From the NCBI RefSeq assembly GCF_024343775.1, contig NZ_RJUF01000174.1, positions 1 through 64,000 of the forward strand: DNA of 64,000 nt, read 5' to 3'. The translations under genes were made by a program, and so were the position numbers. The notes below the pieces were generated by a model. It was not told where the DNA came from and did no database searches. It saw only the letters and a list, made by a program, of their open reading frames with translations. Numbering within the stretch: position 1 is the stretch's first letter; each line of letters begins with the position of its first letter. Below are positions 5,784 to 13,157 of this stretch, piece after piece. Source of the stretch: Lacihabitans soyangensis (GTDB lineage: Bacteria; Bacteroidota; Bacteroidia; Cytophagales; Spirosomataceae).

Positions 5784-6305
5784 ATCCCCCATCCTATTCT
5801 TATAATCCCACCACCACATCCAAGTCACCGTACTAATCATAAAAATGATAAGCCCACTCACAATCATCGTAGCTCCCACATTAGCACTTGGGTCTTCCAC
5901 CACCGCCTTCATACAACCATCATCCATTCTTTGGGCAGCTGCCGGGGCCATCGTCAGCCCCAGCAACATTCCCCACACCACTACCAACACCACAGTTTCA
6001 CTCACTAGCTTCTTTCTGGTCAAACGCTTACTCACCTTCGCCTCCGACTCCACCAACTTCTCCAAAGCCCTTGCCACCCTAACAGTCACACCAAGTCCAC
6101 CACGGCTTTCCTTCACATTCTTAGCAGCCCAATATCCTTCAGTAGTTTTAAAAAACTCATCATGCTCACCAAGTTGCTTCGACAACCCCCTGGTACTACT
6201 CATTTGACCCAAAAGCACCTCAACCTTACTCCTCCATTCCTTCACATCAAGATCATTAGGTGAATTCCCTTTAAAATCACGTAATTCTACTCTTGCCTTT
6301 GTCAT
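5772..6305 (-). CDS. Membrane protein, 177 aa, first leftward gene after the repressor
   Basis: A charged N-terminal half (about residues 1-100, possible coiled coil around LEKLVESEAKVSKRLTRKK) is followed by a hydrophobic segment near 101-122, ending PAAAQ, and a second near 143-166 with a Trp cluster (WMWWWDYKN). The last residues GDKAP and the stop are supplied by a family B repeat, so the native C-terminus may be lost. As the first gene leftward from the operator region it is the probable direct target of the repressor. No family recognised. Confidence 0.6.
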   Translation of the reverse strand: MTKARVELRDFKGNSPNDLDVKEWRSKVEVLLGQMSSTRGLSKQLGEHDEFFKTTEGYWAAKNVKESRGGLGVTVRVARALEKLVESEAKVSKRLTRKKLVSETVVLVVVWGMLLGLTMAPAAAQRMDDGCMKAVVEDPSANVGATMIVSGLIIFMISTVTWMWWWDYKNRMGDKAP

Positions 6306-6308
6306 AAT

Positions 6309-6347
6309 TACCCGTTAATTTTACCCGTTATAAATACCTGTTACAAA
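6309..6347. promoter_or_regulatory. Three tandem 13-bp direct repeats before the leftward start codon
   Basis: TACCCGTTAATTT, TACCCGTTATAAA and TACCTGTTACAAA abut with no spacer, beginning 3 bp upstream of the ATG at 6305. The 13-bp period and position suit a regulator site or a translation-control site for the leftward operon. Confidence 0.6.
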
Positions 6348-6353
6348 TATATA

Positions 6354-6400
6354 TTACGATAACGGAATAATCCATACGATTACGGAAAAAAATTACGTAA
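6354..6400. promoter_or_regulatory. Putative repressor operators in the divergent promoter region
   Basis: TACGATAACGGAA (6355-6367) and TACGATTACGGAA (6375-6387) are direct repeats spaced exactly 20 bp, two helical turns; the palindrome TTACGTAA follows at 6393-6400. This is the expected place for Cro/CI-type operators. Confidence 0.6.
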
Positions 6401-6428
6401 AATAGATAATTTAGAACTATTATAAATA

Positions 6429-6785
6429 ATGATACCCAAAAAAATAAGAATAATTGCGTCAGAAGTATTTAAAAATCAGGCAGATATGGCCAAAAAACTT
6501 GAAGTAGGCGGCAGCCGAATAAGTGAAGCCATCAACGGCAAAACAAAATACTTAAATGGTGAAGTAATAGAAAAACTCATCATGATCTACAAGATAGACC
6601 CTGTCTGGTTATTCACCGATGACGATGAGCCATTACGTTATCGTAACGATGAAAATCAAAAACCAGAACCCAAATACTACGAAGCAGTAGAAAAAATAAA
6701 CACTTTGCAGGAAGAACTCATAAAATATCAGAAAAAAGACATCGAAAACCTAAAAAATGCTCCTGTACTTCCTAACAACACCTAA
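6429..6785 (+). CDS. Cro/CI-like phage repressor (XRE helix-turn-helix)
   Basis: 118 aa. Residues about 10-45 (FKNQADMAKKLEVGGSRISE, then AINGKTKYL) form a helix-turn-helix of the XRE/CI type; residues about 85-110 (VEKINTLQEELIKYQKKDIE) look like a coiled coil that could mediate dimerisation. There is no LexA-like peptidase domain, so induction by RecA-stimulated cleavage is not expected. It diverges from the leftward early genes across 123 bp with repeated operator-like sites, and its own coding sequence holds another match (6636-6648). Infer a lysogeny or transfer repressor. Confidence 0.75.
   Translation: MIPKKIRIIASEVFKNQADMAKKLEVGGSRISEAINGKTKYLNGEVIEKLIMIYKIDPVWLFTDDDEPLRYRNDENQKPEPKYYEAVEKINTLQEELIKYQKKDIENLKNAPVLPNNT
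6636..6648. promoter_or_regulatory. Intragenic operator-like inverted repeat in the repressor gene
   Basis: CGTTATCGTAACG is a perfect 5-bp inverted repeat around TCG. Its first 11 bases are the exact reverse complement of TTACGATAACG at 6354-6364 in the divergent promoter. Confidence 0.45.
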
Positions 6786-6995
6786 TTAACACCCAAACCT
6801 ATCACCATTAAATCAAAAAAAAACAGGCATAAATACCCGTTTATAGTGACAAAAAAATGACAAACCAACCCCAAAATGACAACCCAAAACCCAAAAATGA
6901 CAAACCCCAAAACCCCTAACCCCCTAATAATCAAGCATCCAGTTTCAAAATATCAATAAACATACAAATCTCTTCTTCGTCACGTTAACAAATTG

Positions 6996-7033
6996 AATAG
7001 CAGATAGTTGACAAACTTTCTGCTATTTTTTTT
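6996..7033 (+). terminator. Rho-independent terminator downstream of the repressor
   Basis: Perfect 9-bp stem AATAGCAGA (6996-7004) / TCTGCTATT (7019-7027) with a 14-nt loop and a run of eight T ending at 7033. It faces rightward and closes transcription leaving the island. Confidence 0.75.
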
Positions 7034-7067
7034 GAACTGCGAGATTCCCGATTATAAATTCAAGATT

Positions 7068-7167
7068 CAATGCCGTTTAGTTAAGTACAAATACTAAGTC
7101 CCTCTTCTGTGGAGAGGGATTTAGGGTGAGGTTTTAGAGTAAAAAAAAACTTAACTAAATGACATTG
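7068..7167. mobile_element. MITE-like element, 100 bp, with terminal inverted repeats and 10-bp flanking direct repeats
   Basis: Left end CAATGCCGTTTAGTTAAGT (7068-7086) and right end ACTTAACTAAATGACATTG (7149-7167) are 19-bp inverted repeats matching at 17 positions. The element is flanked by identical ATTCAAGATT direct repeats (7058-7067 and 7168-7177), as expected of a target-site duplication. Inside lies a family C-like palindrome (7097-7136: CCCTCT, then TCTGTGG, then AGAGGG, then a TTTAGGGTGAGGTTTT tail). No room for a transposase, so it would be mobilised in trans. Confidence 0.7.
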
Positions 7168-7209
7168 ATTCAAGATTATTAAAGAAATCCCACCGAATTT
7201 TTCAACCAT

Positions 7210-8754
7210 CTAGTACCTTCTTCTAAATCTTTTCTTGTGATACGACTGCGGATTAGCCACATTGAAGCATTTTAATGGACTACCTGGAAGCCTTTGATAT
7301 AGTGGGATAAAAGCCCCGGCATATACAGATAAACCTCTTGGATTGAAGGTATTTATCCAACCTGTAATGTTATCAGAGCCAAAAAATAATCCATAATAAC
7401 GAAATGCAACACCTATATTCAGGTTTTTATAATTGTTTTCTAAGCCAACAGGAATTGAAATTTCCATACTTTTCTTCTCATATCTTGGTGTAATAGAAAC
7501 ACCCGAATAATTAACAATTCCTCTTCTAGTTGCATTTAAGAGGGATTGACGCCAGTTTAGGTTAATATAATAGTTTTCTTTTAAATGATAATCGAATGTA
7601 AAAATACTGGTGGCTGGCATTAAAATCATGAAAGAGTTGGTATTTGCATTTGCAGAGCCAAATATTGAATTGGTGGTGGCTATTACACGCTCAAAACCCC
7701 TGAATTTCTGATACGTTTGCGGTAGTATAACATTATTTGAATTGAAAAGAGCATTTGTTTCTACATTGGAGCTAAACTTCATAAAACCCAGATCAATTAC
7801 AGAGAACCCAATTTTATAAAGGTATTTGTTCTTAGTAGGATCTACGAATCTCCTTCCGTTATTATTTCTTGAAAAAGATTGAATTTCAGGCCTGTACTCA
7901 TAAATTATGCCCAAATCTCCTCCAAACCCCACACCGTTGCCCTTAAATTGGAGCATCTGTCCCGTAAAGTTGGAAGCTTCTAATGAATTAAAACTTGAGG
8001 CATCTGTAAAAGTAGCCTGAGCATTTTTAATGTCAACATCTTGCCTTGTGTTATCTTGCGTATTTTGTAAAATGGTGAAATCAAAATTGTCGGATTGAAT
8101 ATGGTTGTAATTGCTACTGACGTAGTATTTGGCCGAAACTCCAATCTTTATAAATTTGGCATCGTCCTCTATTATTACCTTACCTATGGTGCCGTAGAAT
8201 TCATTTATGAAGCTAGAATTGAGGTTGCCGTGAGTATTGGGGTATGTATTTCCGATTAATTCCGCCGAACGCGTTCCTTTTACTATTACTTTGCCAATTT
8301 CTTCAGAGGTCCTACTCAAAGAATTCATAAATCTGTACCTAACTCCACCTGCGATTCCCAAACCCCATTTTTTTACATCAAAACCAACAGATGGCCCTCG
8401 TAATTCGCCATTGGCATAAATTGATAAGTCCTTACCTCTTTCGGATGTTTTGAGGTAACTTGGTCTCCAAACTACCTTGCTCCCATCCGCATTTCTGTAT
8501 TTATAAGGTGTGGTACGAGTCACAAAGCTTAGTAATGAAAATGGAGCATTCCAACGAACGAAATTGTTCTGAAAATCTATACCTACAGCTGAGAGATTTA
8601 TAAAAACACTGTGACGCGTATCTACGACATTTGCTGGATTGGTTGGAATAGCGTTTGTACCAATGTAATTGCTCCCAGTGATTCCCGAAAAATTTTGAGA
8701 AAAAACACTATGGCTTAATAAAATGAAAACGTAAATTTTGTACTTTAAGGGCAT
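7210..8754 (-). CDS. Outer-membrane protein, DUF5723-like
   Basis: About 514 aa with an N-terminal signal peptide (YKIYVFILLSHSVFS, then QN). The early segment GSNYIGTNAIPTNPANVVDT resembles the start of DUF5723 proteins of Bacteroidota; the rest is rich in alternating aromatic/polar strands (YRYMNS-, FRYYGLFFG-type) and is probably a beta-barrel in the outer membrane. An upstream in-frame TTG exists at 8757, but the ATG at 8754 is preferred. It diverges from the ATP-grasp gene; a TAnnTTTG box on the - strand (8780-8787) fits its promoter. Function unknown. Confidence 0.65.
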   Translation of the reverse strand: MPLKYKIYVFILLSHSVFSQNFSGITGSNYIGTNAIPTNPANVVDTRHSVFINLSAVGIDFQNNFVRWNAPFSLLSFVTRTTPYKYRNADGSKVVWRPSYLKTSERGKDLSIYANGELRGPSVGFDVKKWGLGIAGGVRYRFMNSLSRTSEEIGKVIVKGTRSAELIGNTYPNTHGNLNSSFINEFYGTIGKVIIEDDAKFIKIGVSAKYYVSSNYNHIQSDNFDFTILQNTQDNTRQDVDIKNAQATFTDASSFNSLEASNFTGQMLQFKGNGVGFGGDLGIIYEYRPEIQSFSRNNNGRRFVDPTKNKYLYKIGFSVIDLGFMKFSSNVETNALFNSNNVILPQTYQKFRGFERVIATTNSIFGSANANTNSFMILMPATSIFTFDYHLKENYYINLNWRQSLLNATRRGIVNYSGVSITPRYEKKSMEISIPVGLENNYKNLNIGVAFRYYGLFFGSDNITGWINTFNPRGLSVYAGAFIPLYQRLPGSPLKCFNVANPQSYHKKRFRRRY

Positions 8755-8779
8755 CAATGCTATTTAGGCGATTTTTTTT

Positions 8780-8787
8780 ACAAAAAT
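8780..8787 (-). promoter_or_regulatory. Bacteroidota -7 box (TATTTTTG) for the DUF5723-like gene
   Basis: TATTTTTG on the - strand, 26 nt upstream of the ATG at 8754. No convincing -33 element seen. Confidence 0.4.
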
Positions 8788-8831
8788 ATCACTATTTGTA
8801 TAGTTTCTTACCATATTTTACCAAAGAAAAA

Positions 8832-10265
8832 ATGAACAGTAATTTTAGCGACTACCAAACCAATCAGTTCTACGATGAGTTGATGGGTACTTCAAACCTT
8901 CCGCACAAGGGAATCGAGATGGTATATGATTATTTCAATGACTTGAGCATAGACGAGCTACGATCGAGGCAAAAAAATCTTGAAACTGCCATGATAAATA
9001 TGGGCATAACTTTCAATGTGTACTCTGAGGAAGGTGGAACCGAACGAATTATCCCGATTGATATTATTCCAAGAATTATAAAGGCAAAAGAATGGACAAG
9101 GCTTGAAAAAGGATTAAAACAAAGGATTTTCGCTCTAAATGAATTCCTTAAAGATATTTATTCTGATCAAAAAATCCTGAAAGACAAAATTATTCCGTCT
9201 GATGTGATTTTTAGCAGTAAAGGATTTATTAAAGAATGTATGGACATTAGACCCCTCAAGGACGTTTATATACACATTACCGGTACAGACCTCATCAGAA
9301 ACGATAAAGGGGAGTTTGTGATTCTTGAAGATAACCTTAGATGTCCGTCGGGTGTTTCGTACATGCTTCAAGGTCGCGAATTATCAAAACAAGGACTCTC
9401 TAAACTGATTTCAAAAGCCAAAGTAAGATCAATAAGCGAATATACTGAAAAGCTTTTCGATGTATTAAAGTACGTTTCGGGCAAATCAGACCCCACAATT
9501 GCAGTTTTAACTCCCGGAATTTATAACTCAGCCTATTACGAACATTCGTATTTGGCTCAACAAATGGGCGTAGAATTGGTAGACTACCGAGATTTGGTTG
9601 TAGAAAACGACCTGTTAAAAATGAGAACCACAAAAGGCCTCAAAACCGTAGATGTGCTATACAGAAGGCTAGATGACGTTTTCATCGACCCAAAAACTTT
9701 CAATCCAAACTCATTGATAGGTATTCCAAATTTGTTCAAAGCCTACAAAAAAGGAAATCTTGGTCTAGCAAACGCACTTGGCACAGGTGTGGCTGACGAC
9801 AAGGTAGTTTACGCTTATGTACCGAAAATTATCAAATACTACCTCAACGAAGAACCAATACTTTCCAATGTAGAGACTTTTCTCTGCGAAGAACCGAAAA
9901 GTATGAAATACGTTCTTGAAAATATAGAAAAATTGGTGGTAAAAGAAGCCAACGAAGCTGGTGGGTACGGAATGCTTATTGGACCAAAATCAACCCTAGA
10001 AGAGCAAGATATTTTTAGAAAGAGAATTAAGGCCAATCCGAGGAATTACATTGCCCAACCAACTATTTCTTTATCAACAGCCCCGTGTTTAGTTGGTGAT
10101 AGCATAGAAGGCAGACACGTGGATTTGAGGCCTTACATTTTGTTTGGTGAAGAAATATATGTAACGCCAGGAGGTTTGACACGAGTTGCACTAAAAAAAG
10201 GTTCCCTCGTGGTTAACTCCTCGCAGGGTGGCGGCAGTAAAGACACTTGGGTATTGAAGGAATAG
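8832..10265 (+). CDS. Circularly permuted ATP-grasp type 2 protein
   Basis: From the ATG at 8832 (MNSNFSDYQTNQFYDEL) it is 477 aa, the usual length of the circularly permuted ATP-grasp family (old DUF404/DUF407). Recognisable family segments are GTDLIRNDKGEFVILEDNLR, CPSGVSYMLQGRE, VVKEANEAGGYGMLIGP and the C-terminal RVALKKGSLVVNSSQGGGSK. ATP-grasp enzymes join a carboxylate to an amine or thiol with ATP; family members are thought to make peptide-like products. The frame runs back to 8757, but that extension is not conserved-looking and overlaps the divergent leader. The usual partners (alpha-E domain protein and transglutaminase) are not adjacent. Confidence 0.85.
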   Translation: MNSNFSDYQTNQFYDELMGTSNLPHKGIEMVYDYFNDLSIDELRSRQKNLETAMINMGITFNVYSEEGGTERIIPIDIIPRIIKAKEWTRLEKGLKQRIFALNEFLKDIYSDQKILKDKIIPSDVIFSSKGFIKECMDIRPLKDVYIHITGTDLIRNDKGEFVILEDNLRCPSGVSYMLQGRELSKQGLSKLISKAKVRSISEYTEKLFDVLKYVSGKSDPTIAVLTPGIYNSAYYEHSYLAQQMGVELVDYRDLVVENDLLKMRTTKGLKTVDVLYRRLDDVFIDPKTFNPNSLIGIPNLFKAYKKGNLGLANALGTGVADDKVVYAYVPKIIKYYLNEEPILSNVETFLCEEPKSMKYVLENIEKLVVKEANEAGGYGMLIGPKSTLEEQDIFRKRIKANPRNYIAQPTISLSTAPCLVGDSIEGRHVDLRPYILFGEEIYVTPGGLTRVALKKGSLVVNSSQGGGSKDTWVLKE

Positions 10266-10293
10266 AATGCTTTTTTATTGAAATGCTTTTTTG

Positions 10294-10301
10294 TAATTTT
10301 G
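10294..10301 (+). promoter_or_regulatory. Bacteroidota -7 box (TAATTTTG) for the DUF6580-like gene
   Basis: TAATTTTG followed by an A-rich leader, 18 nt before the ATG at 10319. Confidence 0.55.
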
Positions 10302-10318
10302 TAAAAAAAAAAAAATAA

Positions 10319-10885
10319 ATGTCGAAATCTGAAATAAAAACTGGTCTATTAATAGGCACTTTGATAATACTCGCGGCAGTCTCTAGATTAGTGGATCACC
10401 CGATGAATTTCACACCAATGACCGCCATATTGTTGTTTAGCACGGCATATATTTCAAACAAATGGTTAAAGTTGGTTTTCCCATTTGCCACCATATTGTT
10501 TACTGATATCGTCCTTGAGTCTGTAACTGGCTATGGATTTCACTCGGGCTCGGCCGTGGTTTACTTGGGATATGCATTGATTTTTGCAGTTGGATACATA
10601 CTTCTTGAAAAAGTTAATTTTGGTAGAACTTTAGTTGCTATCGTACTTTCTTCAACGGTATTTTTTCTCTTAACAAACTTTGCATTTTTCTATACCGAAA
10701 GCGTTACGCCTAATCCAGCAGTAGGATCCTATCCGCACAATATGACTGGTATTTTGGCTTCTTATCAGGCTGGTTTACCTTTCTTTAAAAATATGTTAGT
10801 TGGCGATTTAGCATTTACTTCTATCATTTTTGCCATTTATTACGCTGTAAAGCACTTCGGTTTATTCGAAGAAGCAAAAAATTAA
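10319..10885 (+). CDS. Integral membrane protein, DUF6580-like (ECF S-component-like)
   Basis: 188 aa with about five to six hydrophobic segments. The opening (AAVSRLVDHPMNFTPMTAIL) and the later FPFATILFTDIVLE resemble the DUF6580 family of putative transport proteins, which are similar in size and topology to substrate-binding S components of ECF vitamin transporters. No ATPase or T component is nearby. Own -7 box upstream and a strong terminator (10906-10938) downstream make it a single-gene unit. Substrate unknown. Confidence 0.6.
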   Translation: MSKSEIKTGLLIGTLIILAAVSRLVDHPMNFTPMTAILLFSTAYISNKWLKLVFPFATILFTDIVLESVTGYGFHSGSAVVYLGYALIFAVGYILLEKVNFGRTLVAIVLSSTVFFLLTNFAFFYTESVTPNPAVGSYPHNMTGILASYQAGLPFFKNMLVGDLAFTSIIFAIYYAVKHFGLFEEAKN

Positions 10886-10905
10886 TTTAGAAATTATTTT
10901 TACTC

Positions 10906-10938
10906 AAGGGTATTTATTTTCAATAGATACCCTTTTTT
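10906..10938 (+). terminator. Rho-independent terminator after the DUF6580-like gene
   Basis: Stem AAGGGTAT (10906-10913) / ATACCCTT (10927-10934) followed by a T run. Confidence 0.7.
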
Positions 10939-10952
10939 ATTTACAAAAATTC

Positions 10953-11246
10953 ATGTTGTTAGAGAATATTACATTTTCGGTCTCAAAGTCAAACTCAGCT
11001 GCATTTGAGGCCTGGATAAAGGGGGAAATCGAAGACATTAGGATTTGGGTGGAAGACATACATTCTTATAAATTACTCACAGAAATTGACCCTGAGAGTT
11101 CGAACTACTCCATCCAGTTTACTTTCAGCACTAAGGAACAGTTTGATGTTTTCAAACAATTGCATTTTGATGTTTTATTATCGAAGGCCCAAAACAAATT
11201 TTTGGGTGAAATACTACATTTCAATACCCTTCTTCAAAAATTTTAG
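10953..11246 (+). CDS. DUF4286-like small protein
   Basis: 97 aa. Begins MLLENITFSVSKSNSAAFEA and has a compact alternating strand/helix pattern (KLLTEIDPESSNYSIQFTFS) resembling the ferredoxin-like fold of the DUF4286 family in Bacteroidota. Role unknown. It starts shortly after the preceding terminator, and its TAG stop overlaps the stop of the convergent porin gene by 4 bp. Confidence 0.55.
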   Translation: MLLENITFSVSKSNSAAFEAWIKGEIEDIRIWVEDIHSYKLLTEIDPESSNYSIQFTFSTKEQFDVFKQLHFDVLLSKAQNKFLGEILHFNTLLQKF

Positions 11247-13099
11247 TCAAAAATAGGCCAGTCGACCTTCAGCACAAACGAACGCGGCATAGCCAAATAA
11301 TACGGCGAGGTGTAAAAACCTTGATAGCGAAAACCTTGGTTGGCATGAATTAATTTGAAGGCCAATCTGACCTTATTTATCTGAAAAGAAATGTAAGGAT
11401 CCACCGTAGCCACTCCCCATACTTTAAAATCATCCTGCAAGTAAAACTGATTCAGAAGTGGTGAGTACGCATCTGCTGTGTATTTTGATTTAAAAAACAC
11501 ATCAGCTCCAAAATATATTTTCAGCACTTTAGCATAAGTAAAATTGCTTTCTAAATGGGTGTAATTTATCAATGTAGGCAATTTGTAAATTTCTTTTGCA
11601 TTTTGAATATTGAGTATGAACTGATTAGTTGCCCTAAATTTAGCTTTATTGATTCCGACATTCAATATCAAATTGGTGATATTTATGACCGTTTCGGTTT
11701 GTACGGGTTTTAGTTTTTGGTCCAAGTATACATAATTTCCAAGAAGTGTGTTAGCAATCTCTGGCCTAAAACTGATAGATTTGAATCTGAGATTATAACC
11801 TGCATTGATATGGGTTGTCGACAAACCTTTAAAGTTATTGTTCCAACTCAAAACACCATTATCAAAGTTATCATAAAACAAAGCAACAGGGATGACAGAC
11901 TGATAGAAAGTACCTTCCAAACCTTTGAAAGATAGCTTTGCATTCAACAAGAAATTCTTCAAGCTCGCAGAGAATTCAGCATCTGCATTGAGGAAATTAG
12001 AAGAATCTTTGAAGTAGTAACCAAGTGAACCACCCAAAAAAGTTTCGCTTTTTAGCTTCGTTGTAAATCTTTCAGAAAACTTATTGTCTAATCTATAAAA
12101 TCGTTGCCTGGCGTGAAGAAGATAATTAAAACCTCTGTATCGGCCCTTAAAGCCCACTTTATTTGATAAAACTCCAAATGTAAAGTTCTGTATCAATGAG
12201 TCGCTAGCTAAGCTCACGATGTCAATGTTGTAGCTTGCTTGCAAGGAATTTTCAGCAAAGACGGGATCAACGAAGGTGTATTTTTGGTGTTCGTAATCCA
12301 AAGTATGAAATACCTGAAAACCACTACGAAGCATCATTTGCTGATAAACATGTACATTATTGAGACGTTCGTTGTTATAAACACCATCAGTAAACTGCGA
12401 GTCATAAAATCTCCTGTAATTACTTCTCAGGTCTTTGATATCTATCGAAAGACTGTCTTTTACCAAAATCCCACCTTGTTCTATCTGCTTGTGGTTGAAA
12501 TGATAGAAGGTGGCGAGCAAAGTATATTTTTTATTTTTAGAAAGATAATTGGTTGAAAGGTCGTAATTCCAATGATCCACCAATTTTTGCTCCGAATTTG
12601 TGGCATCTATTTGCTTTGAAGAGTTGTATTTAGAAATATTAAGGGTAAAATTTAGTCTTGGATTGACGTTTTGACTATGGGTAAAGTCCAAACGAGTGTG
12701 ACCAAATGAGCCTTGCATATAGAAAAGGTTGGTGTAAGGCGAACGTGTGTTATAATATCTAAAATTGGCCGGATTTGGTGCGTATAAATTGAAGGTATTA
12801 AAGCCCAATTTTGTGGCGGGATCTGTTTGTTCTTCAAAAAGTATTGATTTTGAGGAAGTTCCAATATTCCCCAAATCTTGATAAAGCCAGTTCCTTTCGT
12901 TCAAAATATCAGTTTTATAAAACTTATCCAGAAGCGTATCAGGGCTATATTGGGTATCAAAATTTTTAAGAATATCCTTTTCTAACCTGTATTTCACGGT
13001 CTTTGGGCCATAAACCTGTTTGGTGGAATCGTCCAGGATTTGAGCCAAAATATTGAAACTGATAAGGAAAAAGACAGCACTTAAAGTGAAAAACCGCAT
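11243..13099 (-). CDS. Putative porin (large outer-membrane beta-barrel)
   Basis: 618 aa with a signal peptide (MRFFTLSAVFFLISFNILAQ). The YAPNPANFRYYNTRSPYTNL and GHTRLDFTHSQNVNPRLNF region is typical of the putative-porin family of Bacteroidota, and the remainder is a long series of amphipathic strands with aromatic girdle residues, ending in FVLKVDWPIFD. Expected location is the outer membrane; substrate unknown. It is tail-to-tail with the DUF4286-like gene. Confidence 0.7.
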   Translation of the reverse strand: MRFFTLSAVFFLISFNILAQILDDSTKQVYGPKTVKYRLEKDILKNFDTQYSPDTLLDKFYKTDILNERNWLYQDLGNIGTSSKSILFEEQTDPATKLGFNTFNLYAPNPANFRYYNTRSPYTNLFYMQGSFGHTRLDFTHSQNVNPRLNFTLNISKYNSSKQIDATNSEQKLVDHWNYDLSTNYLSKNKKYTLLATFYHFNHKQIEQGGILVKDSLSIDIKDLRSNYRRFYDSQFTDGVYNNERLNNVHVYQQMMLRSGFQVFHTLDYEHQKYTFVDPVFAENSLQASYNIDIVSLASDSLIQNFTFGVLSNKVGFKGRYRGFNYLLHARQRFYRLDNKFSERFTTKLKSETFLGGSLGYYFKDSSNFLNADAEFSASLKNFLLNAKLSFKGLEGTFYQSVIPVALFYDNFDNGVLSWNNNFKGLSTTHINAGYNLRFKSISFRPEIANTLLGNYVYLDQKLKPVQTETVINITNLILNVGINKAKFRATNQFILNIQNAKEIYKLPTLINYTHLESNFTYAKVLKIYFGADVFFKSKYTADAYSPLLNQFYLQDDFKVWGVATVDPYISFQINKVRLAFKLIHANQGFRYQGFYTSPYYLAMPRSFVLKVDWPIFD

Positions 13100-13157
13100 A
13101 TTGGATGAAATACTGATTCAAAATACAAATAACGTCATTTTATGGCAATTAGGTAAA

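Larger units (their letters stand above)
1..6930. mobile_element. Accessory island, probable prophage early/regulatory end (left part outside window)
   Basis: About fourteen small, mostly leftward genes of replication or phage type (TOPRIM primase-like protein, DnaQ-type exonuclease, HD hydrolase, tiny membrane proteins) face a divergent Cro/CI-like repressor. The + strand is strongly C-rich and repeat-laden here, while sequence right of about 6.9 kb is AT-rich housekeeping DNA. No integrase, terminase or structural gene lies inside the window, so prophage is inference; an integrative conjugative element or a plasmid-derived island is possible. The right boundary is set only by the change in gene type and composition. 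Confidence 0.6.
6786..7209. other. Gene-free junction between island and chromosome
   Basis: 424 bp without a credible gene. It holds an A/C-rich stretch with four TGACAA copies (6847-6903), a rho-independent terminator (6996-7033) and the MITE-like element (7068-7167). The AC-rich block could be an attachment or binding site, but nothing proves it. Confidence 0.6.

Noticed and set aside
8757-8831. 25-residue N-terminal extension of the ATP-grasp gene
   Set aside because: It overlaps the divergent leader, carries poly-Phe/Lys sequence, and the family start fits the ATG at 8832.
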